DNA from: Brachionus plicatilis
Taxonomy: Eukaryota; Rotifera; Eurotatoria; Ploima; Brachionidae
Direction of reading: 5' to 3'
DNA length: 64,000 nt
Assembly: GCA_010279815.1 (NCBI GenBank)
Contig: QEOQ01000242.1
Location: 86,806-150,805 of the forward strand
Each line of letters opens with the position of its first letter. The first letter of the stretch is position 1. The notes under the pieces were generated by a model that worked only from the letters and a program-made list of their open reading frames with translations, made no database searches and was not told where the DNA came from. Below are positions 31,639 through 42,760 of the stretch, in pieces. Both the position numbers and the translations under genes were made by a program.

Positions 31639-32371
31639 ATGGAGCAATCTCAGCAAGTGAATGAATCTGTTCCATCCCACTCTGAACCTGAATGCCTAAT
31701 TTATTTATCCCAGTTCGCATTAAGGTCGTTTGATGATCAATGTAAATCGGAGTTAACCTCATTTTATGTCTCAAGACTTGATCAATTCGCAAGAATTCCT
31801 CAAAACGACTTTCCCAATCAGACCAAATACTCAGCCATTTAACCAAAAAAGTGTTCGATCCTTTGATTCATCCCTACCTGATAGCTCTTCTAAACCCATA
31901 GAAAATAGTAGAGAAAACCAGTATAAAGTAGCTGGCCCACGAAAAAAGGCTAAAAAATCGTCAATTGAAACATATGTAAAAACATCTGGTCAAGGTAATA
32001 TTACCGGGTTAAAATCTTGTGAACGTACTGTAGAAATATACCTTGGGAGCATCTCTAATGAAGAGTCGAAAGAAAATGTGAAAAAAGCAGTTCATTCAAT
32101 TGTACAATAATCCAATTTTGAACAAATAGCAACAACTCATGGTTTATTTGAATCATTTAAATTTTCCATTAGTGTGTTCGATCTTGAAAAAATTAAAGAC
32201 AAAAATAACTGGCCGAGAGGTGCTGTAATTAATCGCTACCATAAAACATTTGCATTACGCCAGCGATACACGATATCAACATCCTCAAATGCACAAACCT
32301 CCTCAAGTGGAACAAATGAAAATACACAATCTTCATCTGAAGCAAATACGAGCAATACTCCTAATCAATAG
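31639..32371 (+). pseudogene. LINE A ORF1 (broken)
   Basis: It starts MEQSQQVNESVPSHSE. A frameshift near 31770-31840 moves it to a frame reading SSSKPIENSRENQYKVAGPR and KKAKKSSIETYVKTSGQGNI. A TAA at 32108-32110 separates the last part, which includes FKFSISVFDLEKIKDKNNWP and NRYHKTFALRQR, and a Ser/Thr/Asn-rich end. The final block resembles the RNA-binding end of ORF1 proteins in related LINEs. No zinc knuckle is visible. Confidence 0.6.
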
Positions 32372-32384
32372 TTACGTAATTATT

Positions 32385-35275
32385 ATGCCTTTAAATTCTT
32401 TTTCTATTTCTTTTCTTAATTGTTACAATTTAAAATCAAATTTATCTTATTGTAATCATTTAGTTAATATTTCGAATATTGGCTATTTGAATGAATTATG
32501 GACCAAAAAAAATGAATTTCATATTATAAAGGATTTAGCTTCATCTAGGTATCATAAAAATACTCCACTCTATCAGTCGGATATGCTTGATTATTTTGGT
32601 AAATCTTCAGGGCGACCTTATGGTGGCAAATGTTGGTTTCTTGAAGACTCTTGTGATTTGATTGAAAGTGATTTTTTGAATTGACATTCGAGCTATGTCC
32701 ATTTAAAAATCAAAGGTCAAGAATTTGTAATTTTTGGGGTTTATATGCCCTTTTATAATAATAAGAATAAGGTTGATTCGATAGCTTTATATGAGACTAC
32801 TCTATCAATCTTAATAGCTCACATGAAATTTTTTAAAGACAAAAATATTCCAATGTTCATAATAGGTGACTTCAATGCAGATCCATTCAGGCTCACTTGT
32901 CAAAAATCCTCAAATATAAATAAGCTAGATACTCTACTGTACAATTTTATACATGATAATGACCTGGTCCTACTGGACTCATTAAACACACAATTTACTT
33001 CGTATACCTATACAAAGTATGAAAAAAATTCCCCCCCATATTATGCTAACCTTGACCATATTTTAGTCTCAGATCAAGGGAATATCTTAAAATCTATTCA
33101 ATGTAACATTTTTAGTGACTTGGGAAATCTTAGTGATCACCTCGCCCTTAAATTGGATGTTACTTATGAAAATCTCGACTGTGAGACTGAATCTCTATAT
33201 TTTAAGCCTCAAGTCCAACCCAGACTAAAACTTGAAATATCTGAAGTATTTGAATTCTATAATAATAATTTATCTTATAATTTTTTTAATTCTTGTCTCG
33301 ATTATACTGATCCCTCGAAACCTATTTTTAATGCACAAGAGCATGTTGATCTCTTTTATAAATCAATATGTGACTCAATCTCTAAACCCTCAAATGAAGC
33401 ATTAGACTATCAAAATATTTACTTTTCCTCCAATTTAGCTAAAAAACCAAAGAAAAACAATTGTTTCAATAAGGAACTAAAATTGATAAAAGATAAGTTA
33501 ATTGACATCAATCAAAAAATAAAAACGGATCCCTCCTTTGAACCTAAAAGAAGACAATTAAAGAAAGAATTTAGAAGAGCTCAACGACAACAAATTTATC
33601 TAAATGAATTAAAAGAGCAAGCAAAAATAGAAAGTCTTTTCTCTTTAAAAGATAGGAATAGATTTTGGAAAAGACTTGCACAGTCTAAAAATAAAAGAAA
33701 TGTTAGAAAAGAAATAACCATCCCACCAGATAAACTCTTTTCTCACTTCTTAAATTTATTCAAAGAGGATGAATCCTCTCTCTCAAGTGATCAGCTAAAT
33801 ATTAAAAAACATGTGAATGAAACATTTGTGAACTACTCTCGTCCTGATACTCTGCCTTTTTTTGAGCTGTCTCAACTAAAGAAAATAATATCAGAATTTG
33901 ATAACTCAAAAGTAACTGGTTTTGACAAAATCTCCTATAACCTTTTAAAAAATATAAATTTTGTTGGCTTTTATGAAATTCTACTTGAATTCTTCAACCA
34001 ACTTCTACTATTCAATAAGATCCCAAAAAATCTAAATACTTCAAAAATTAATCCTATTCTAAAAGACAATTTAAAAAACAGCTATGATCTAAACAATATA
34101 AGACCTATTTCTATTTCAAACTGCTTTGCTAAAATCCTAGAAAAACTTATTCTAATTAACTCCCCTGATCTTTACTTTAAGTTACTAATAACCAATTTGG
34201 TTTTAAGAAAAAAACCTCATGTAACCATGCCATTTTTGTTTTAAAAGAAACAACTCTTAACTACATCAATAAAGGCTCTGGATGTAGGATAGCATCTTTA
34301 GATGCAGAAAAGGCCTTTGACAAAATTTGGCGTGATGGCTTATTCTATAAACTATTAAAGAGACTGTATACTTCCTACTTGGTATTGCTTAGGATTTATT
34401 ATAACTCAGCACTAGCTGTTTTATGTCTTCCAAATAATCTAACAACTAAACCCTTTAAAATTGAAACTGGTGTAAAACAAGGAGCTATTTTATCTTCTTT
34501 TCTTTTCAACATATATATTGATGATCTTATAATAGAATGCCTTAACAATGAGCTTGGAGTTCTTTATAAAAATCTTAATGTTTCTATCATTGTATACGCA
34601 GATGATATAATCTCAATAAGCCCAGTTTACTCCCATCTACAAATGCTTTTGGATATTTGTGGATCTTATAGGAATAAATGGAAAATAAAATTTAACCCTA
34701 ATAAAACAAAAGTTGTTAACTTTGGCACTCAATTATTTAAGTCGGTATTTTACCTTAATGGATCCGAACTTGAAGAAGCAAATCAGTTAGAATACTTAGG
34801 ATTCATTATAGATTGTAATCTTGACCTTAACACTAAGGCAGTTATAAATTTTAAAAAAGTTCAGAGTAGCTTTTTTGGAATTTCATATCTTCTGCCCAAA
34901 AATTGTCCTACCTCTTCACCTAAATTCAAATCATTTATATACAAATTATTTTGCTTATCTAAATTCACATATGGTCTTGAGGCTCTAACTCTTAATTCGA
35001 CCACAAAGGATTCAATAAATAAATTACAAAACAACTTAATTAGACAAATGTTTGGTTTAAAAGCCTACTGTCACATGTCACGAGTCTTAAAAGTACTAAA
35101 ATTATTCAACTTTGATGAACTTTATCTATTTTCAAAGCTAACTTTTATTGATACAATTAAATATAATTATCTATCATCACAATTCTTAAAATATATTCTA
35201 AGTGACCCCTTCTCTAATAAATCTTTTTCCTCCGACTTAGTACTTATTTCCAAATACTTTAAAATTGAAACCTAA
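32385..35275 (+). pseudogene. LINE A ORF2: endonuclease and reverse transcriptase (one stop, one frameshift)
   Basis: It opens 13 bp after ORF1. Endonuclease blocks are seen as FGVYMPF, IIGDFNADP, LDHILVS and LSDHLALKL. Reverse-transcriptase blocks are DNSKVTGFDKISYNLLK, RPISISNCFAKILEKL, ASLDAEKAFDKIW, IETGVKQGAILSSFLFN and IIVYADDIIS (YADD near 34594). Lesions: TGA at 32682-32684 and a frameshift near 34185-34245, so the palm domain is separated from the fingers. Endonuclease nicks the target and the RT copies the RNA at the nick in this family. Confidence 0.85.
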
Positions 35276-35652
35276 AAAATTTCAGTAAATATAAACCAAT
35301 TCAAAGAAAATCTTAAGATTAATCTGATTTCTAATGATGGTATATCTGATTCAATTTGGTTATGTCTTTGCAATTTAAAATTAAAACATTACAGAACTCT
35401 CCTAAATGAGCTAATTCAAAATAAAAGAAATTCATGAATTTTGGTCCAAATTATCTTGCTTTCTAACTTTCATGCCTTTTTCTATTTTCGAACTAACGTT
35501 CCTTTTTTATTTTTGTAATTTTATTTTTAGGTAATAATTTTTCATTTTTTAAATAAACACAAAAAAAAAAAAAAAAATTTTATCTTTATTTTCTTTTACT
35601 TCTCCTTAAAGGAGGTTAATTCAATTCAATAAATAAATAAGCTGATGTGCAA

Positions 35653-36033
35653 GACTTGAAGAATGTTATACCACTAATTGTCTTATTATCATAAAAAATT
35701 TAGTGCCAAAAAATATTGAGAAGGAATGCTGTTACACTGTCAAGATTAAAGTTAATAATCTGAAAAGATCAAAAGACTAGTTCACTGTAATCGACGACAA
35801 AGTAGATCATACGGTTCAAGTTATTTATTTATTGAAATAGTACTTAATTTATTGTCGATTTATAAAATATATTCAGCTATTATGATTTAATTGCAATTTA
35901 TTAGACAAAAGCTGTAAATCTAATAGATGTGTGATGTTTTTTTTAATTCAATTATTTTATTTATAATATGTTAGGAAAAACAATAAAGATATATAACGTA
36001 ATTAATCGATTTTAGTGACATGTCACTCTATTT
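35653..36033. other. Spacer between LINE A and the small gap
   Basis: A short stretch near 35700-35820 (NIEKECCYTVKINNLKRSKD) looks protein-like but is interrupted and unrecognised. Otherwise AT-rich. Confidence 0.3.
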
Positions 36034-36058
36034 NNNNNNNNNNNNNNNNNNNNNNNNN
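36034..36058. other. Assembly gap (25 N) beside an A run
   Basis: Short gap of 25 N directly before an A homopolymer at 36059-36076. Confidence 0.9.
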
Positions 36059-36129
36059 AAAAAAAAAAAAAAAAAACATATTTTAAATTGAAAATTTGAA
36101 TCAATTAGTGACAAGTATCGTCCTTTATC

Positions 36130-37108
36130 ATGAATAACGCGGCAAATGTGCCTTACACAGTTCGTATAAAGATGAAAAAAGATAACCCAAATATCAAAAT
36201 AAAAGATGTTGTCAACGCGCTTTATCAGATAGACAAATCGTGCTATAAATTCATCAAGGGAGTAAGTCATATTAACAGTGTTCTTAATTGGTACGTCTCT
36301 TTTGAGGAAGATTTTGACTCAACCCTGCTAATTGGGAAAAAAATCAAACTAGCTAATGATGAATTCGAAATACTAGATGCCAACTACAACTCCCCGTTTA
36401 ACTATTGCACATTCAAAATTAATTGGCTCCCTTTGACAACTGATCTTAATGAAGTGAAAGATTTTATTGAAAAAAGTTTAGGAAAAAATCAAGAAAACCG
36501 ACTTGAAACGGAATACATCTCAAGAGATAAAAGCGAAATTGAACTTGATGGAACTGATCAGCCTCCAATTAAAGTTGAAAACGGAACTATTAGAATCAAA
36601 GTGAAATTTTAAAAAAAATCAGCAATCAATAATATTATTGGTGTTACAAAATTAAAAAGCTGGAGGGTCCTAGTTACGCAGGTCGGGAAGAAACCCAACT
36701 GCTTCATCTGTAATTCACCTGATCATCTTCGGAAACATTGCCCAAAGCTAAAACCAAAATGTAGCGACTGTGGGAAAATGGGCCATGAGAAGTGTTCCTT
36801 TGCTAACAAAGTTGTATCTGACAAAGTTGAAGAGTTAATTGAACTTCCATTCGAAGATATAGATGAAAATGACTCCAATGATGAACTAGAGAAATCAACT
36901 CCGACAATAATGAGTTTACAAAAAGAAATTCGGTAGGAAAAAACTAATGGCGCTGGCAATTCAAATTCCATGTTAATTCTAGGAAGATCAGGAACAAAAT
37001 ATAAAAGAGTTGCATCAGCTACCTCATTAAACAACTCGAATGACGAACAAGAACAAAAGAAACCAAACTCTGGCCAAAATTATGAAAGCGAATCAAGAAA
37101 CTATGATT
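36130..37108 (+). pseudogene. LINE B ORF1 with zinc knuckles (two stops)
   Basis: It starts MNNAANVPYTVRIKMKKDNP. The first 160 residues resemble an RRM-like fold. After a TAA at 36610-36612 the same frame continues into two zinc knuckles, CFICNSPDHLRKHC (C-x2-C-x4-H-x4-C) and CSDCGKMGHEKC, then an acidic segment, a TAG near 36934, and a Ser/Asn/Gln-rich end with a TAA at about 37106-37108. This is the Gag-like ORF1 typical of Jockey-group LINEs, binding element RNA. Confidence 0.75.
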
Positions 37109-37319
37109 AATATTATTTTTATTGCTAAATACTTCTTTAAACTAACTTATTGTAAGTCTTTTTCAATTCTACTTTTACATAAACATAAGAAAAAAAGATG
37201 CTGTTATAAGTATTTTGATATGTTTCGCACATTCTTTATGACAACAAAAGATTGGTTTATCCTGACATATCAAAGATCAAAATATTCTTTTTTGTATCCA
37301 TCTATTTTATGTTCTTATG

Positions 37320-37338
37320 CCTTGATGACTATGATGAC

Positions 37339-37374
<36 letters not shown>

Positions 37375-37830
37375 AGAGAAAGCAAGAGCGATAATGAAAC
37401 AGAAAAATCAAACATGAGAAATAAAACGCAAAATCAAGAAGATGCTAGAATTTATGATTATTATAACGCAACAGAAACAAACAGCTCTTCTTGTTTAGAA
37501 AGCGATTCAGATGGAAACAAAGAAAACGAGATCTCTTAAAAGAAAAGAAAAATAAAAACTGGATACACAAGAACAGTAAAAAAATATCCCAAAATAAACG
37601 AGAACATGCTAGCTCAATCCGAATCTCTTGCTTTATCCAGGTCGAATGCTTTTTTCAGATCCCCAGCTCCATCCAAGTCGAATGTTTTTGAAATAGTACT
37701 AATTTTTTTTAAGATCCAGTTCCGAAAAAGATGCTTGGATTTCTTGTGAAAAATGCGAAAATTGGATCTGTAGAAATTGTCAATACGATAATGAAAACCA
37801 GTGTTCGATGAATTTTTTTTTTTTTTTTTT
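37320..37830 (+). repeat. Inverted-repeat arm 1: copy of a pogo-type transposase C-terminus
   Basis: It encodes a poly-Asp run from (GAT)n, then ERESKSDNETEKSNMRNKTQ, SCLESDSDGNKENEIS and, in another frame, ISCEKCENWICRNCQYDNEN, a C-x2-C-x4-C-x2-C cluster. The arm ends in GTGTTCGATGAA and a T run. It is nearly identical, in opposite orientation, to 41191-41691, 3.4 kb away. Confidence 0.85.
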
Positions 37831-37845
37831 TAACACCTTCCATTA

Positions 37846-38412
37846 GGTATCCATGAATTACGACAAATTTTATTCGGACAAAATATTTTCGACAAGTTAA
37901 TTTCGACAAATATAATTTAGAACATAATTAATTCGACTGAATTCGACTAAAAAATAATCAAGTATATTTTCGCTGTATGCTTTTTCGACAAAAAATCATT
38001 GGACAAAATTAAAAAAAAATGGATAACTTGATTAGTCAATTTGAAGAATTAAGCTTAGAATTAAATTTAATACGATCATCACGTAACAAAAACAAAAACT
38101 AAATAGTTGTCTAATTAATTACAAATTTGAAGAAGTTATATCTTTTTTAAAATTTGTTTCTAATTGTAAATAATTGAATTAAAAAAAAAGAAATGTAAAA
38201 AAAATATAATGACTTTATAGATTTAATTGATTTTTCTTTAGTAATAAATTTTTGTCTAAATTATTTTTGTCTAAATTTTATCTTGTCGAGTTTATCATCT
38301 GCCGAAATTAATTGTGTCGAAATTAACACTTTTTTGGTCAAAATTATCTTTGTCGAAATTTACTTGTCGAAATTATACTATACTAAATAAATTTGTCGAA
38401 AAATAGCATATC
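37846..38412. mobile_element. TCGACAAA-array element with 10-bp TSD
   Basis: CCTTCCATTA lies at 37836-37845 and 38413-38422. The left arm (from GGTATCCATGAATTACGAC) holds ACGACAAATTTT, TTTTCGACAAGTTAATTTCG and similar units; the right arm holds the inverted set up to TTTGTCGAAAAATAGCATAT. It belongs with the element at 13001-13816. The 10-bp TSD and long repeat-rich ends fit a MULE-mobilised non-autonomous element, which is inference. Confidence 0.75.
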
Positions 38413-38518
38413 CCTTCCATTATGCTAGGTTTAGTCCATTTATTAGAAAAGTTAGCTGTGAAAGGTCTTTAATATATTCAATATCTGCTAAATTTAACAG
38501 TTATTATAACCCTAACCC

Positions 38519-41100
38519 ATGCACTCGAATCCAAACTTAAATAGACTTATTGTTGTTCAGTGGAATTGTTTTAAGTTAACTAGAGTCAGAATTGAGCTGC
38601 TTAAGAATTTCCTAAGTGAAAAGAAACCAGATATAATTCTTCTCAACGAGATAAAGCTCAGCAAGGAAAATGCCAATTTTTGGTTAAGATTTGAAAAGTA
38701 TAATACAGTACACCGATCTAGAGAATTAAGACCAAATAGTGGAGGAGGCATATGTATTCTCATTAAAGAATGCATTAACTTTTCACATGTCTCGGCCTTC
38801 GAGTATCTAAAATTAGAATCTATTAATATTGAAATAGAATGCGGGGGAAAGAGAAAAATACTAATATCAAATTACTATAATCCGCCGAACAGGGAACTCT
38901 TTTCCGAATATTTCCAAAAGATTGGTGAATATTCAAAAGACTATATTGTAGCAGGTGACCTTAACTCAAATAGTAAGCAAATTGGCTGTACGACCTCAAA
39001 TTCAAATGGTCTTATTCTTGAAAAAATTCTATCAGAAAAAAATTGTTTATTATTAAATGATAAGAATCCCACATTTAATCAATTTAGCAAGGAGCCAGGT
39101 AAAAACTATTCTGAAATTTTGGATCTGATAATCGGCTCGCCTTCACTAGCTAGCTGTTTCCAAGAATTCAAAGTCCTGGAAGACAACTTAACAAGTGACC
39201 ATTACCCAATTTGGGCAACTTTTGATCTCAGAATGAATAAATGTGATTATTTTAACCAAATTATTCCTAGATTCAAGTATGATCTAGCGGATTGGAATCT
39301 GTTTAGGGTAAAACTAAATTGCAAACCTAATGAGCTCACCAAAAATAATGTTGAGGAACTCAGCCTATTTGTTGTAACATCCATTATCAATGCTGCAGAG
39401 TCCTCCATCCCAAAAAGCTCTAATATTTTCAGGTCTGGTGAGCTACCTAACTTTATAATTAAGAAGATAAAGCTAAGGAGAAAACTTTATCGGAGACTGA
39501 AACGAAACGCTACGAGTAGTTCAGAACTAATAAGTGCCACAAAAAGAGAAATTAATGCTTTAGCCAAAGATCTCAAAAAAGATATTGAAGAGTTCAGAAG
39601 TTCTCAGTGGAATCGATTTCTTGAAAAAGTAGGAAATAGTCATGTCTCAAGCAATCCTTTCTGGAAGCGAATTAATAACTTCCGAAATCCGAAATCAATT
39701 AGAAAAACACCTTCCATTATCTACAAAGATTCAACTCTTACAACTAATCAAGATAAGGCTAAAGCATTTGCTGAATTTTTGTCAAAATCTTTTTCTTCAA
39801 GTAAAGAGGAGGAAGCCTTTGACAATAAGTCAATAAGTGTATTGAATCATTAAATATAGATAAAAATAAAGATAGTAAAATAATTAGTACTGATGAAATT
39901 ATCAAAACTATCAAGATGCTGCGAAATAGATCATCTCCTGGTGAAGAAAGGATCAGCAATATTATGCTAAAGCAACTTTCTCTAGATTTCATTTTAGTAA
40001 TCAAAGACTTGTTTAATTTATGTCTAAAAACACAAACCTGGTCTAAAAGCTGGAAATTATCTAAAATAATAATGATTCCCAAAAAGTCCGATAATAAACA
40101 AGATCCAACAAATTATCGACCTATCAGCTTGACAAGCTGTCTAGGGAAGCTTTTTGAGAAGGTTATAGGTGGTAGAATAAGCGCTTTATTAGAAAAAAAC
40201 AATTTGATAAATAATTGCCAGGCAGGCTTTAGAAATAATAGAAAAACTAGTGATAATCTTTTTTTCTTGACCCAAAAGATTAAGGAACAGATAAATAGGA
40301 AAAGAAAAGTGTGTGGTTTGTTCTTCGACATTGCTAAGGCGTTTGACCGAGTTTGGCATAATGGATTAATTTACAAATTAATTAAAATAGGAATCCCAAT
40401 GGAATTAATAGGCCTAGTAAAGTCATTTCTTTCGGAAAGATTTTTCTCAGTGGACGTTGAGGGAGAGAAAAGCATGAATTTTCCAATTGAGACTGGTGTC
40501 CCTCAGGGAGCTGTCTTGAGTCCTCTTTTATCTACTATTTTCATCAACGACCTACCTACTAATAATAAGCAGAATTAAACTTATTCAATGCTATTTGCAG
40601 ACGATCTGGATACAGTCTTCACTTATAAGAAAGGTGGGAATAAAATAAATAAAGAGATAAAAATCTACCTCAGTGAATTGGAATCTTGGCTCTTCAAATG
40701 GAGGCTAAAGATGTCAGTTCCCAAATGTAACTGCATAGTCTTTTCGAGAAAAAGTAAAGGAAATAATTCTCTCAATCTTTTTATGAATAATCAACAAATA
40801 CCGCAAGCGAAAGAAGTTAATTTTTTAGGCTGCATTTTAGATCAAAACTTAAACTTTAACCATCAGATAGAAAGGATAAAAGAAAAATGTGCACAGAGAC
40901 TGAATATTATAAAGATCCTTTCACACAAATCATGGAAGCTGAAAAAAAAAACACTAATAGGAATTTTTAGATCCTTAATTGGATCGATTATAGATTATTC
41001 TTTTTTTTGTTCTTTCGACAATTTCTAAAGCTTCAATTTCAAAAATTCAAGCTATACAGAACAGAACAAAAAGATCAATTTATGATCTGCATTTTTTTTT
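38519..41100 (+). pseudogene. LINE B ORF2: endonuclease and reverse transcriptase (frameshifts, truncated)
   Basis: It starts MHSNPNLNRLIVVQWN. Endonuclease blocks: LLNEIKLSKEN, SGGGICILIKE, YYNPPN, IVAGDLNSN and SDHYPIWATF. The frame shifts near 39845. RT blocks: NRSSPGEERISN, TNYRPISLTSCLGKLFEKVI, GLFFDIAKAFDRVWH, ETGVPQGAVLSPLLSTIF and, after a TAA at 40576-40578, MLFADDLDTVF (FADD near 40590) and VNFLGCILDQNLNF. A stop at 41026-41028 and loss of the thumb and C-terminal region near 41085 follow. Jockey-like by its VPQGAVLSP and FADD motifs. Confidence 0.85.
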
Positions 41101-41190
41101 TTCTTAATTTTATTTCTTTTATTTTATTTTAATAAACATAATCCTGAAGGGGTGAAAGCCCAAAGGTTTTAACATAAAAAAAAAAAAAAA

Positions 41191-41631
41191 AAATTTATCG
41201 AACACTAGTTTTCATTATCGTATTGACAATTTCTACAGATCCAATTTTCGCATTTTTCACAAGAAATCCAAGCATCTTTTTCGGAACTGGATCTTAAAAA
41301 AAATTAGTACTATTTCAAAAACATTCGACTTGGATGGAGCTGGGGATCTGAAAAAAGCATTCGACCTGGATAAAGCAAGAGATTCGGATTGAGCTAGCAT
41401 GTTCTCGTTTATTTTGGGATATTTTTTTACTGTTCTTGTGTATCCAGTTTTTATTTTTCTTTTCTTTTAAGGGATCTCGTTTTCTTTGTTTCCATCTGAA
41501 TCGCTTTCTAAACAAGAAGAGCTGTTTGTTTCTGTTGCGTTATAATAATCATAAATTCAGGCATCTTCTTGATTTTGCGTTTTATTTCTCATGTTTGATT
41601 TTTCTGTTTCATTATCGCTCTTGCTTTCTCT

Positions 41632-41667
<36 letters not shown>

Positions 41668-41691
41668 GTCATCATAGTCATCAAGGTCGCC
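41191..41691 (-). repeat. Inverted-repeat arm 2
   Basis: Partner of 37320-37830. The 66-codon frame MFRKRFRWKQRKRD... is present in both arms with a single residue difference. The arm abuts the A18 tail of LINE B. Confidence 0.85.
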
Positions 41692-42356
41692 ATTTCTGTT
41701 TTCATTGTCGGCATCGTCTTCTTCATCACCATCTTCAATGTTATATGAGTCAAACACCATGTTAAAATCGTCATCTTCGTTTCTGAAATCCACAGTTTTG
41801 TCTAATGGAAAAATCCCATCTTGATAAATTTTTTTTAATTTTTTAATTTAATGGAACTTAGATGGGTCAAATGAACCTATACCACAATAAATAAACGATT
41901 GACTTATATAATCTTTGCTTAATTCCATCCAGCTATTAGTTATCCAGTTTGTCATTCGATCATAACTTTAAAACATTTACTATAATTTTAAATTAAATTA
42001 ATTTTTTTCAATTTGTTTACCTTGGACCTGCAATGTTACCATTACGCGTAATTAATTTTTCGTCATTTAGGAACCAGTCATTCCAATGAATCTTATATTT
42101 GTTTTTTAAAAGTTTGAACCAGCAAACATCAGCTGGTTGAAGAATATCTTAAAATTTATGTAACTTTCTCTATTATAGGTGAAAATGAAGATTTTACTTG
42201 TCAAAGATGCAGGGACATAAGCTAATTCACAGCCACAGGAATATAAGCTTTGCTAAGAAGATTCCGTTGTATGGCAACCTGCTTGATCCAAAACTATTAA
42301 GCTCTTTTTAATCTGATTTTTCAAAAGATGAGGCTTCAATACTCGTTCCACATATA
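41191..42356 (-). pseudogene. pogo/Tigger-type (DDE_1) transposase C-terminal half, with introns
   Basis: Three minus-strand exons can be read: 42356-42198, 42147-42021 and 41965 downward, with GT-AG introns of 50 and 55 bp that keep the frame. The product includes KSLIVLDQAGCHTTES (second catalytic Asp), CELAYVPASLT-NILQPADVCWFK, IHWNDWFLNDEKLITRNG and SWMELSKDYISQSFIYCGIG, the typical DDE_1 C-terminus. An acidic tail with a run of Asp follows. Stops after TTESS, SKFH and QEDA make it a pseudogene. The N-terminal half is replaced by a plus-strand LINE end at 42470. The last 500 bp form inverted-repeat arm 2. Confidence 0.75.
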
Positions 42357-42469
42357 CTAAATATAGTAAGGAAAATATTGACTTAAAATTAAAACATATG
42401 AAAATAAAATTGAGAGTCAAAAGGAAATCAAGTAATAAACCTTTAATAAACATAAATTCTTAACTGTCT

Positions 42470-42760
42470 CCTCTCGACTTTTTGAATTGATCAAAAGATA
42501 TATAGTGGGAGGACTGCGTCATTCTGTTCCATTGGTTGTCAAGCTGGTTGATGAATATAAAGCGGATTTTGAATCAAGGTATGTTGAATACCCAACTCCA
42601 TTGTGTAATTGCTATCTTACTATTTCTTCTTTCTTTCCTGAAATGTTCAATACTTAAACACTTATTTTTTCTTTTCATTTTTATTTTTATTATTTTTTTT
42701 ATCTGAAGGAGCTTTAGCTCGGCACAGATAAAACAAATAAATAAAAAATAATAAATTTTA
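42470..42760 (+). mobile_element. LINE 3' end: last coding block and tail
   Basis: The frame SRLFELIKRYIVGGLRHSVP, then VKLVDEYKADFESRYVEYPT, stops at 42656. A T-rich stretch and GAAGGAGCTTTAGCTCGGCA, then CAGATAAAACAAATAAATAA follow. The hairpin and AATAAA-type tail match those at 5190-5235 and 45715-45770. 5'-truncated insertion; the coding end was not assigned to a clade. Confidence 0.55.

Larger units (their letters stand above)
31537..35637 (+). mobile_element. LINE A: full-length non-LTR retrotransposon with 15-bp TSD
   Basis: TAAGCTGATGTGCAA occurs at 31522-31536 and again at 35638-35652, exactly bounding a 4.1 kb element. It contains a short 5' leader, ORF1, ORF2 (apurinic-type endonuclease plus reverse transcriptase) and a 3' end with an A run (35562-35577), the hairpin CTCCTTAAAGGAG and an AATAAATAA tail. 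A perfect TSD and few lesions point to a recent insertion. The clade looks CR1/Jockey-like but was not resolved. Confidence 0.88.
36059..41190 (+). mobile_element. LINE B: Jockey-like non-LTR retrotransposon, disrupted by later insertions
   Basis: ORF1 (36130-37108) and ORF2 (38519-41100) are in one orientation, and a 3' end with A18 lies at 41173-41190 after GAAGGGGTGAAAGCCC. Between the ORFs lie a copy of a transposase tail (37320-37830) and a TCGACAAA-type element (37846-38412), so either one element was opened by insertions or two related LINE pieces lie side by side. ORF2 is truncated near 41085. No TSD was found. Confidence 0.6.

Noticed and set aside
37252..37539. Poly-Asp host protein.
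   Set aside because: The run comes from (GAT)n in a duplicated pogo-type transposase tail; the frame has no proper start and is broken downstream.
41436..41765. His-rich plus-strand frame (about 12 His).
   Set aside because: Antisense shadow of the poly-Asp tract.
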